34,247 bases of DNA. Source: Porogramme epimiltina (taxonomy: Eukaryota; Basidiomycota; Agaricomycetes; Polyporales; Polyporaceae). Positions 1 through 10,224 of this stretch are shown one piece after another; the first letter of the stretch is position 1, and the number at the start of each line of letters is the position of its first letter. A program made the position numbers and the translations under genes. Below the pieces are notes generated by a model. The model had not been told where the DNA came from. It worked only from the letters and a program-made list of their open reading frames with translations, and made no database searches. The DNA lies in the NCBI GenBank assembly GCA_900155495.1, contig FTLJ01000952.1, positions 1 through 34,247 of the forward strand. Direction: 5' to 3'.

Positions 1-31
1 TTTATGCTTGTTACTTACCAAGTCCCTGTAG

Positions 32-132
32 TCGCTCTATCGTGTGTCTATTAGGTACTTGGATTATGCATCAGTCTTTGACTCATACGTTGCATTACTG
101 ACTGAGGATCGCTCTATCGTGTGTCTATTAGG
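32..132. repeat. 24-bp direct repeat pair at the left edge
   Basis: The 24-mer beginning TCGCTCTATCG and ending TCTATTAGG occurs at 32-55 and again, identically, at 109-132, so the copies start 77 bp apart. The intervening sequence shows no matching structure. No inverted termini, ORF or primer-binding-like site accompanies the pair, so I do not assign it to a transposon. It could be two units of a tandem repeat that continues off the left edge. Confidence 0.8.
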
Positions 133-3100
133 ACTGATTGTCGGCTATTTGCCTTCACCCCGGTGCAGACTTCATCAATAAGCACATTGCAAAACAGCTA
201 CACATCACTGCTAAACCCAGACCCATGTCTGCTGATGGTACATGTTCCCCCTCGTTCCTGTGCCCTGTCAACACCTTCACAAACCCATTCATGTCCCTCC
301 TGAATGCCACAGAGCCTGCTTGCAAGCTTCCACACCACCCTTCACCTGACCGGACAAACCTGACAATGACAACAATGACATTCACGCTCTCACCTTGATC
401 TGCGCAATCACCGGGTGGAAGCACCTGACACGGTCCCGTGAAAGCCTCTGGCACGAGCCGAGATCAGTATGTCCACCACCATGGTCGTCTGCATCATAGT
501 CGCTGCATTGGCATCTTTCGGGTATGGCACGCCGAGGCTGCTGACAGGAGCACCGTGGATGGAATCCATGCTGCGCGCGCGGAGGCGGATGCGGCTGGAG
601 GCGGCGGAGGGGGGCTAGAGGGGTACAGCGGACGAGAACTGGGAGTCAAAGGGGAGTAAGTAGCTGTCGGAGCGCGGGGCGTGGTCACGGAAGGAGCGTT
701 GGGTTAGAGATCCATGCTGCTGCAACGGGAGGTAGGCGGCGGGGATCGAGCTGACCTAGATGGGCTAGCTGCCGCCCTCAGCGATGATGCGGAAGAATTG
801 GGGCTCAGACGTTGGCCTGAGAGAACTAGCGTTCGAACTCGGCCCACTGCTCTCGCAGCATGCGGAGGTGGGGTCGCGATCCTGTTCTGCGCGTTCCGCG
901 CGGCTGTCGGAGTCATCGGAGTCGAGGATGACATTTCAGGCAGTCTCGGAGAGGTGGGGCTTGGAGGAGGAGCCCAGGAGGATGCGGTGGGGCGTGACTC
1001 GGCGCAGGTCTGGAATGTGGCGAGGAGTCGCTCGGCCTTCCCTGCGTGCTGCCTCATGAGCACAAGCTTATTCTTGGCAACTTCGGACTCTGGACAAGGA
1101 GTTTCGCGAGCTGGGATGGCGGGGAGACAGGAGCGGGGGCCAGCCATTGCCGTGAGGGGTAGCGTTGGGTATGGCGTACCGCGGCGGTTGAGGTGAGGCG
1201 GACATGCGTCACACTTCGGTAGTGGCGGCATCGACACGTGTGTTGCTTCGTCGTCGTGGCCAGGGGGGGCGGGATGGGGAGCGCGAGCTCCTTGTAGCTC
1301 TCCTCGCCCGTTATTTTGACTGAAGGGGGCCGGACGTGAGAGGGCGGGATGATGGGGCCACGCCCGGTCTTGTCTTGCTCAAGACGGGAGGGCGCGGAGG
1401 GGGACGCAAGAAGGGAAAGAAGACATAGTTACCTGTAGCCCTCATTCCCCTTTCATCTCCCGGCCCTCCGTGCGCGCGGCGGTGGTGGCAGAAAAGAGCG
1501 GAGAAGGGGCGCAGTGGTGGCGGCAGAGTGATGCGTGAGCGGAGCCGTGCGAAGTGCTTCTACAAGCGCTGGTCTCACCCTGCGCACTCGTGCGGCCCAC
1601 GACGCACGTCTTTGCGAACGCGCACTCACCGCTAGCGGCCGTCTCGCCTTGCACGCGCGTGCGGCCATGCCGCACACTCTGGGCTCGCAGGTGAGCTCGA
1701 ATTGACACTTACTAAAACCTTCGGTCGCTGAGAACTAGGCGGAGAAGTGAGCGCAGGGAGCGAGTGTTATAATATCACACCTTGGGCGACAATGGAATGA
1801 TATTTCGTACGAATGATATACACGCCAGCGGGGGCTACATGACATGAGGGGCGGCAGCAGCGCGCACCGTCACTCCGACAGGCCCTCGACCGGCCCTTCC
1901 CACCCAGCGTGGGCAGGCGCGACGTGGAGCAGCCGCTCCCGCTCACGCTCGCGTGCCCGTTCGCGCCGTTCGCTTTGTGCACCGTGGCGCTTGCGCTCGG
2001 GTGGAGGTGGCGTTCGCCATCGTTCGTACTCGACCCGGGCGTGGTCACAATCCCGGCGGCGTTGGCCCTCGCGGCGCCGAGCGCGAGGACGGGTGGTATG
2101 GCGAGCCGCCATCACAGTCGTAGTCACCGATAGTCGTCCTGGGAGAACCGACATTGAACCCGGCACACCGCTCTTGGAGCATGCGGGGGAGGGCTCCAGG
2201 CTTGTCGCGAGCTTGTTCAGAGGTCCGGGCTGGCCTTGCCGGAGGTCTCGGAGGGACAATTGGGCGGAGGACTTGAGTGTGACGAGGTACCCTGCCTTTT
2301 CTGCTCCATCACTTCGGACTCTTGGAGGGCCTTGGCGTGGGGGTTGGCGAGTTGAGGCAGCAGGGACACGGAGGTGGGGTACGAGCCGTTGGTGATGGAA
2401 CGTGCTTACCTGGAGTCCATCTTCCATTTTCAACTCCCGGCCCTCCGTGCGCGAAGCGATGGTGGTAGGGGAGGGGAAGAGAGAGGGGGCGAGGTGGTGG
2501 CAGTAGAGGGATGCAAAGAAGGACCCAGGGGGGGGGAGGAATGCGCTGGCGGAGAGACGTGCGTCTGAGAACGTACACTTGGAGAGTTCTTCGTGGCCTT
2601 GATACCACGCCGGATGATACCATCGGCGTCGCCCGTCGGAAAAGGGCCACGAAAATCAGAGAGAACGAGACATGGGCTGCATTGGAGGAGTATACAAATA
2701 CATGGTCAATATTACGGAGTAGCAGAAACAAAGCGAGGTGCTTACCAGGGGCCGGGAGTGTGATCAGCGCAGGCCATGTCTATTCGTCGCCGGCTTCGTG
2801 AACAATAAACTAGTCGGTGGAGAATGGGCCGCCTCACCCGTCGTCTTGTGTTGAAGATGGCGGGCGCAGAGGGGGACGCGGGGGAGAGGAGGGACGTGCT
2901 GCCTGGCGTCCGTGCTCCGGATAAGTTAGCGTTGCGCATGGGTGGGTAGGCGTTGGAAGGAGAGCGTTACCGACGGGGTGAACGGGCCGACCATTGAGGG
3001 AGAACACGCGGCAAACGCGTGCCACTTAGCGCATACACCATGATAGCTGTCTGCAGACTCGGGCGGTATTTGTTCCGGCATCGACATAAATTACGGTCCA

Positions 3101-3581
3101 ACGGAGAGGTATTGGAAAAGAGATAGAGTACAAACGGCGAAAGGAAGAAGGAAACATACAGTGGATCTGCACAGCGCAACTCCGACTACGACTCTGGCCT
3201 ATCCCGGCTGCCGCTCCTGTCTGTCCCTGTCCACCCGCCATCGTTCCTTGGTAAATGGATGGTGTTAGTGTAGCATTGAAGATTTCGCGTCGTGCGGCGT
3301 GGGCCGGGGAGAGGACGAGAAGGGGGTGAGAGTGGGAGGAGAGGGAACAAGGAGGGATGGGAAGGAGGGAGACGCCGGGGCGGCCGCCTTGTTCGGGAGA
3401 ACGAGATTTGCCGGAAGGATGCCGGTTAGCGCCCAAGGCCGCTGGAGTTGAAGGTCGCGCGGCGAACGTCATGGACTTCTGGTCAGCTTCTGGCCAGCTT
3501 CTGGTTGGACGGTTGGTGTCGACGGGCGAGGCGGTTAGTTGCTTTACCCCTCGATGGCCCCCCGCCTCGGTCGCATCCTGA
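133..3581. other. 3.4 kb without a supportable gene
   Basis: Open frames here are short, overlap on both strands and lack recognisable domains or a consistent exon chain. The longest candidates are a 99-codon frame at 454-155 (-), a 177-codon Pro/Ser-rich frame at 1237-704 (-), a 187-codon Arg-rich frame at 2433-1870 (-) and a 243-codon frame at 3757-3026 (-). None shows a family I recognise. Much of 700-2900 is a degenerate repeat field (separate entry). The tract may be decayed coding sequence or regulatory DNA of the gene at 3860. Confidence 0.5.
843..2900. repeat. degenerate duplicated segments
   Basis: Several similar blocks recur in the same order. A CATGCGG-containing block near 857 resembles one near 2178. 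CTTCGGACTCT occurs near 1080 and near 2312. A perfect match, CTCCCGGCCCTCCGTGCGCG, occurs near 1457 and near 2432. A block with GAGGGGGACGC occurs near 1397 and near 2870. Spacings drift from about 1.3 kb to 1.0 kb, so the copies have accumulated indels. Read on the minus strand, one pair resembles decayed coding sequence with stops, which suggests an old tandem duplication of a now-dead gene. That interpretation is an inference. Confidence 0.45.
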
Positions 3582-3859
3582 TTTATATCTCGCCCCTCGC
3601 AAAATGCCTCCCCACGCGTCCAACCATTCCCTCCCCGCCCTCCTCTCCAAGCCATCTTCGCTCGCGGCTCTCCTCTCGCTCTTCTCCGTCTCCTCACCTC
3701 GCTATCTCGCACCCTGCAACATCTAGCTTTCATCTCTCTCTCGCCCTCGCCTCTCACGACCCGGACGTCTCTCCTTGTACTCTGTACTCAATTGTAGATC
3801 AACTGTACAACGCCACCACACTCGATCAGTAACCCAACATCCAACTCGATTATATCAAA
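3582..3859 (+). promoter_or_regulatory. promoter and pyrimidine-rich leader of the FAD monooxygenase
   Basis: A TTTATAT element near 3582 is followed by about 180 bp of strongly pyrimidine-rich sequence (many CTC and TCT runs), then an A-rich stretch (ATATCAAA) directly before the ATG at 3860. A CT-rich tract before the start is a common feature of filamentous fungal promoters. The transcription start was not determined, and an additional leader intron cannot be excluded. Confidence 0.4.
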
Positions 3860-5896
3860 ATGGTGCGTCATTCCCCGCACACGACCTCCTTCTGCTTCGG
3901 CAGCTTCGCTTCTCCCAGTTCCACGCCTTCTCCGCTACCCTGTCGTCTATCTGCTTACACTCCGGTCCGGCAACTGCGTAGATCCCCCCTGCATTACTAC
4001 CCATAGAATTCATCATCGTCGGAGGGTCCGTATGCGGTCTATCCACTGCCATCGCTCTCAGCCGCGTCGGACACAAGGTTACCATCATAGATTTCTCAGA
4101 CCCTTTCAAACCGGTACGCCCTTTCTTGCCTTCCCGCGCCCCTCGATTACTGAACCTGCCGTTCTCGCAGACACAATTCGACGCTGGGATACGTCTACCA
4201 CCGAATTCGACAAAGGTGTACTACCGCTGGGGTATGGAGGATGCGCTCAGGAAGCATGCGATAAAGTCTCAGGGCACACTGTTTGCGTCTTGTAAGCCCT
4301 CTGTCAAATTTTGTCGACACTCGAATCCGTAGTTCATCGAAGCGCAGATCACTCCGGCTCTATGGTCGGTTCGCATGAGTGGGAAGAAGGAGTCCTCGAG
4401 GAGACAGGCGGCGATTTCCTCCTCATTCACGTGCGTTAACCGTCTCCGCGCCTTCTCATTCTGCTCACCCTCGTTTTGCGCCTCATCTAGTACACTGACT
4501 TCCGAAGAATCCTTGCCGAAGCCGCGAAGGAGCGGGGGACGGCGTTCCGCACTGCGACTGTCAAAACAATCAAGCCCGACCGGAATCGACCTTCGCTCAC
4601 TCTCGATTCGGGAGAGGAACTCTCGGCAGACGTCATCATCGGCGCCGATGGTGTGCTCCTCGAAGGTTTCCTGTGTCGTACGGCCATCATGGAGGCGATT
4701 GGTCAGACCGATGAACAGAAGCTCACAGGCATCCAGCTTTTCAAGTCCGTTCTCACCCGATCTTCCCTCGCCATCCGCTGACGTATCCCTGCAGCTCGCT
4801 CGTCCCTGAAGAAGCCATGACACGGGCAGAAGACAAGGAGCTCCTCAAGGAATTGAGGTCCCTTGTGCGTCTCATTCCTGCCCTTTGTCTTTGTTAATGT
4901 CGCGCTCAGCACCGAGGTCCGAATGGTGAACAGGGCAAGTTGTTCATGTGGACAGGGCCGGAATACGGCGCTATGGGCTATCCGATTGTAAGTTCATCTC
5001 GTCTACCCCTCCGTCCCCCCACAACACGCGAATGACACAATGTGCACAGCGCGTACCAGATAGTGGCGACTCTGTCTTTACTTTTCTAGTCTATACCCGT
5101 CACGAAGAGCAACGTCATGTCGACGGAAGCGGCGCGTTCCTTGTACCGAACACGGAGCTGGTCGAGGTTTTGAAGGACGCAGATCCTCGGTACGTTGTCT
5201 CTCGCGAGTATTGTCCCTGGTTCCTCTCGCTAACGTGTCTTTAAACTAAGCCTGCGAGAGCTCGCATCGCACGCGTCACGTATCACTTGCGTGCCAATCC
5301 TCCAACGCCCATCGTTGAACGAATGGATTCACCCAGAGGGCCGCCTCATCTGCCTCGGCGAGGCCGCACATCCTATTCCCGTACGTTTACCACATGCACT
5401 CTCTCTTTCGTCCCCTGACCAAGGCGTACTTCTTCAGAGTAACTCGATATATTCTATCGGCATGTCTACAGGCGATGCAGCAGTACTTGGCCGCATCTTC
5501 GCCCACCTCCACCGCGCGTCCCAAATCGACTCCTTCCTCTCTGCTGTGCAAGAGATCCGGCAGGACCGTGTCAAGCACGTCCTCCGCGTCTCCGCGGGCA
5601 ACATCCTCGCGGCCTCGCTCCCTCCAGGCGTCGCCGCCGCGCAAGACGCAGACCTCCGCGCGCGTACCGAGCGCGGGCTCGAGCGTCTCGGCGCAGCCGC
5701 AGGCATGCGCAGTACGGCCGAGAGCGAGGCAGACATGACGGAGCTCGTTGAGCGCATATTCGGGTACGACCCCGAAGACGAAGCAGACAACTGGTGGGTC
5801 AAATGGGGTTCCGTCCAAGAGCGGATGGAGATGCAGGTCGTGGCAGGAGAGTTTCCCGTTCACATCGACCTCGCGCGTGACGAGCGTTCGGACTAG
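3860..5896 (+). CDS. FAD-dependent monooxygenase (salicylate-hydroxylase-like)
   Basis: Ten-exon model of about 494 aa: 3860-3862, 3982-4113, 4171-4291, 4333-4430, 4491-4744, 4795-4864, 4910-4987, 5050-5189, 5251-5380, 5438-5896. The first exon is only the ATG, with a GTGCGT donor immediately after it. The product has the three marks of class A flavoprotein hydroxylases: an N-terminal dinucleotide fold (IIVGGSVCGLSTAIAL, residues 12-27, ending in VTIID), the DG motif DVIIGADG (165-172), and LGEAAHP (334-340), where Glu replaces the usual Asp of the GD motif. Blocks such as GSHEWEEGVLEETGGDFLL also fit this family. Such enzymes use NAD(P)H and O2 to hydroxylate an aromatic or related substrate. 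The substrate cannot be read from sequence. The gene converges on the importin gene, with 195 bp between the stop codons. Confidence 0.85.
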
Positions 5897-6091
5897 CAGG
5901 AAGCACAGGGTAGAAGTTCGCTAAAGTGTAGTTCCGTACAACGCGATATTATTATACTGCGGCCAGATCTAGTACGAACACGCTTGATCGTTGTACGAAC
6001 AATCCTACAGGTCTCTCGAAAGCATATCACAAAGCGACGGCGCAATGTAACTCGACACGAGCACAATACAATGTCCCCTCCATGTCCACCT

Positions 6092-9000
6092 CTAACTCAC
6101 GTCGCCGTTTCCGTCCTCCCCTTCCCATTCAGAGAGGTTCAGCCCCAGCTCGCGCACGCTCGACACTGCAATCAGCAACGAGTGCGAGTTGTCGAACGTC
6201 CGGAGCACCTTCGCCATATCTTCCAACGCGAAGTCTTCCATCTCCTCGATCAACATGAGGTCTTCGCGCTCGTCTCTGATCTCCTGAGGCGACCGCGCAG
6301 CTCGTGCCTTGCGCTTGTCTGCGAGCGACTGGAGTTGGCGCTGCGCCGCCTCGACAAAGCCTGCCGACGCCTCCGGTGCGAGCGCGGCGGGTCCGCCGAG
6401 GCAGACCATTGTATCGAGGAAGCACTTGAATAGGGACGCGAGGAAGGACGAATCCGCCTCGTTCCCGATGCAGATCACAAGCTGCGAGAACGTCGCGGAG
6501 ACCATGGCCGGCGTGAGCGTACCCGAATGTTTACCACATGAGAAGAGAACAGGGATAAGCCTAGAACGCATTGCGGTCAACAACGGTAGAAAGGGTAAAC
6601 CGAATCACAACGCACATCGCGCAGGCTTCTTGGACGCCTTCGTGGATGTAGAACCGAAGGCCTGGCAGAGCAAGCTCTAGGACTTGTGAGATGTATGGCC
6701 CGAAGCGTGCGTTAAGCGTGGACGCGTGGATAAGAAGCGTCTCGAATGCCTGGCACTTGTCTTCTAGCGCAGACGTCTTCACGCCCACATGCCGCCCGTC
6801 GAGGTCCACGCTCTGCCACCCATCGCGGTCCTCGTGGTCCTCTTCATCGTCTGCGATACATACGTGAGATCTCCGGGCGTTTTAGTATAGGGATGACAGG
6901 CGCATACCATACACCGATATATCCGCCTTCGAGCTCGCGACGCGGAGGAGCGGGGGCATAACAACGGGCAGGTACGGCTCGAACTCTTCCCCGAGCGCCT
7001 GGCACACCTTCGCCCACGTCGCGATCAGGAAGTGGCTGAGCATCGTGTCGTTCGGGTCCACGGGGCTATCTGTACGTCCAAATAGTCAGGGTCGTCAACA
7101 CGACGCGCTGCGCTGCGAGGCGCGGACACTCACTCTGTATTCGCATCAGGAGTTCGACGAACGTTCTTGAGTCAGGGCGGAAGATATCTCGACCGACAGC
7201 GATGGCTTCGCGAATGCGACGCCCACGTGAGCATCAAGGCCGCGCCTAGATCGAGATAAAGCGGAGACGTACCGATCAATCCCGCGCACTCCATCGACTT
7301 CACGCGGAGCTTCCTATACTCGGGTCCGTTCGCGTTCTGCATGACGTTCAGAAGCAGGGGCATGATCGACGAGTAGTGCTAGGGCACGTGTTGTCAGCAA
7401 CGAGAATCTCGCATTCTATGCGCTCGAACCCACCTTGGCAAATGTCGCCTCGCTGGCGTCCGCGACCATGGCAAGCGTCGTGATGACCTGCTCCTGCACA
7501 TACCGCTTCGGTTGCCTCGTTGCGTCTGTGGCGGCAGGGTTCAGAAGCTTCAATAGCCGTTCGACGATAGAGTCGAGGTAGGGAATGAGGGTCTCGCGCT
7601 CGACGCCCTCGCAGAAGTTGATGAGAGCGGCGGCGGCGTGCGCATGCACTCTATTGTCTCGTGTTGAGAACTAGGGCACGTGAGAGGATGTGGATAGACC
7701 TACCGCGCTTCCGGAGCCTCGAGCGCGGGAATGAGGGCGTCGAATATCTGCGCATGGAACTGCTCCTGGACGACTTCCTACATAGGGGGTGAGAACCGGG
7801 TATCAACTCAATCTCTTGAAGTAGATACGCACCTCGAGATCTGTGCACAGCTGTCCACTGTCATCAAGTTACCGTCAGATCCCGCTCACTCAACTCAATC
7901 CCGAGACAGAAGGACCACACACGCACATGCACTGGCATGCGGCGTAACGCACGCGCGGATGCGGGTCCTTGAACATCGGAGTGACGAGCCTACGCGCAAG
8001 TCCTTGTCAGCCACGAGCCCGCACTGCAGTGAGCGTGTGTCAGCGCAGAGAACGTAGAAACGCACTCTATGACCTTGCCAAGCTCCTGCTGCATGACCTT
8101 ACTAGTGCCTTCGGCGATTGCGGCAATAGCCATGAGACCAGCATGTCGGAGGCGCCAATCGTGGCCCGCAAGCATGGCGGGAATGAAAGAGAATGCCGGT
8201 GGGAGGACAGCTGCCCCGCCGAGCGCGCACGCGACACGGTCAAGTGAGTGCTCATACGTGTGCGGGTAGTTGTCGTCCGTCGGGTCTTCTGCAGGCTGCA
8301 AGAATACCGTTAGCATCTGGACGATCCCTCGTCGTTGGCGCAAAGAACTCACGTCAGCCTCGAGCCACGTCTCGGTGTCGTCCTCCGCGAGTTCTCCCAT
8401 CCCCTCCAAACATCCTCGCACAACGATATTCACCCACGCCTCCACGCCGCGGAGCATGCTCGGTTTGCTTTCGCTGAGCGTCGTCATGAACTCCAGCGCG
8501 CCCTTCCGGACCTCGTCCTCCTCGCCCGTCGGCTCCTTGTCGTCCCCGTTTGACGCCGGCGCGACAGGAGGAAACGCAAACGTGCTCCCCGCGCCCGGGT
8601 TCGGCCGGGCCACTGTCGGCGTTGGGCCGGCGTCGACGGCGGGGAGGAGGAGAGAGGGCAGGAACGAGAGGAGCGCGGGGATGTGTGGGCGGAAGAGGTG
8701 TGCGTTTGACGACGCGAGCTCGGTGAGAACTGAGAGGAAGGGCGGTTGTTGGGCACGGGGGAGGGAGGGGAGGGTGTTGAGCATAGGGTACATGAGCGCG
8801 AGCGCCTGGGCTTGCTGTGCGAGGTCGCATGCTGCAAAGAACGCGACCGCGGCGCGGAGGGAAGCGAGGCGGACCTGTGGACAAGGTTGTGGTTAGTCGG
8901 ATGTATCGACTAGATAGAACTGTCGATCTGGCGGAGACGCGAGAGCTCGACTGCCTCTCTGCCATGTGCGCCTGCTCACGGACAACGCCCTGGCTATTGG

Positions 9001-10224
9001 GAAGCACGGCGAACACCAAGAGGCGCGCGACGCGCGCAAGAAGCGAGTCGTCAAGGAATAAAATGCAGCTTCCCAATTTGAATAGAGTGCGAGAGACTCC
9101 GAAGAGAAGGTTCCAAGGAACGCAGAGCGCTCACGAATCTCGAAACAACCGCTGGGTGCGCGCCCGGTCTATCCTCCGCTCGACGGTGCTTCCCGCGCTG
9201 CCCGAGAGACAAAAACGCGCTCCGCATGACTCGTGACTTGCGCAGCGCGGTGCATCGGAGGAAAGACGAGCGGTGGTATCGTGCCCTTGACATCGCGGAT
9301 GCAATGACAAAGCACTGCGAAGAAGAGAGTCGAAAGCCCGCGAGCGGCCGGGCGACACGGCACGCGAAAGCGTCGTGCGAGGATAGAAGGGTGCCCCGAG
9401 CTTGGACGAGGAGGCACAGAAGGAACGCCGGGGGAGTGAATAGTGGGCGTATCAGATGGAAGTGCGGACGTCACCCGGGGTTTGATAGAACCGGATGGGG
9501 GAACGAGAAAGGGAAAGATGAGAACAGGGAGGGGTGAGCTCACGTCAGTGCTTTGAGGGTCCTGAAGCCCCTTCTGCAAGATGGAAACGATGGCGTCCGT
9601 GTTTAGGTCCATGATGAGATGGGGGCACCCTGCAAAGACGCGGAAGGCGGCGTCGCGGGTGAGGACGTCGGTGCTGTCGGCCATGGCGTAGACCTGCGAG
9701 CGGAGGGCATGCCATGGGTAGCCGCGCTTCATGGCGTTGTTCGAGAGGTCGGTGACTGTGTCGACCGTTTTATGGCGGACGACGGCGGCGGGCTCATGAA
9801 GGAGGGAGTGGAGGAGGATGCGTTGGAGGGTTTCGATCGCTGGAGGGCCAAGATGGTCGTATAGCGAGACACGTTGGGAGTTGGAGGGGCGGAAGAGGAG
9901 ACGTCGGAGGAGGACGAGGGAGAAGGAGCGCATCTTTGCGGGGCGTAAACGCGGGGAAGTGGCGGCGTGGGGTATGGACTCACCAGCTCCGTGTCTGCCG
10001 AGGTCGCAAACTGGGCGATGGCAAGGAGGTAAGGCTCCGGGTTGCGCGCGAGCCTCTCATCGACGGCCTGTTCTGCGCTGTGGGCGGGGCGGGTCAGCGC
10101 GGGGCGATCGATGCGGGGGAGGCGGGACTTGCGTGGTGCGGAGCTGGTTGTCGCCGAGGACGAGGTTGGCGAGGATCTGGGTGACCTCTGCAGTCACCTC
10201 GGGCGGGACTTGCACGTCGGCCAT
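6092..10224 (-). CDS. importin beta-3 / Kap121 (Pse1, IPO5)-type karyopherin, apparently lacking its C-terminus
   Basis: Fourteen-exon model of about 916 aa: 10224-10133, 10077-9984, 9933-9544, 8874-8353, 8295-8066, 7989-7927, 7857-7833, 7777-7704, 7650-7434, 7378-7273, 7205-7134, 7069-6908, 6850-6616, 6560-6092. All junctions keep frame. HEAT-repeat blocks typical of this nuclear import receptor are clear: [83 protein letters not shown] and [10 protein letters not shown]. The family cargo-binds via HEAT repeats and releases on RanGTP. Members are usually about 1,090 aa; here the protein stops after [14 protein letters not shown]. The stop TAG lies in GAC-GTGAGTTAG, a consensus splice donor, and no further HEAT exon follows before the neighbouring gene. 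Intron 1 is GC-AG and intron 3 is 669 nt. Start chosen at [10 protein letters not shown]; an in-frame ATG 96 nt upstream looks like leader. Confidence 0.88.
8875..9543 (-). other. 669-nt intron 3 of the importin gene
   Basis: The flanking exons join as [11 protein letters not shown] with frame preserved, using a GTGAGC donor at 9543 and a CACAG acceptor ending at 8875. Every other intron in this gene is 50-76 nt. I looked for a hidden exon: the frame open across the donor runs about 125 codons further, but it is proline- and serine-rich without HEAT character, and the join across the gap is already continuous for the family. The donor sits in the 10-bp palindrome GTGAGCTCAC (9534-9543). No terminal inverted repeat or transposon ORF is evident. 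Confidence 0.7.

Noticed and set aside
32..132. Long terminal repeats of a retroelement
   Set aside because: The repeats are only 24 bp, 77 bp apart, with no polymerase, integrase or primer-binding site nearby.
825..845. tRNA-like GTTCGAACTC (T-loop resemblance)
   Set aside because: No matching acceptor, anticodon or D arms can be folded around it.
5387..5863. 158-codon minus-strand frame opposite the FAD monooxygenase
   Set aside because: It is an antisense shadow of a GC-rich exon with clear flavoprotein coding on the plus strand; it has no domain.
9169..9543. Continuation of importin exon 3 into the long intron as coding sequence
   Set aside because: The frame is open but Pro/Ser-rich and unlike HEAT repeats. 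Splicing at 9544 to 8874 gives perfect family continuity.
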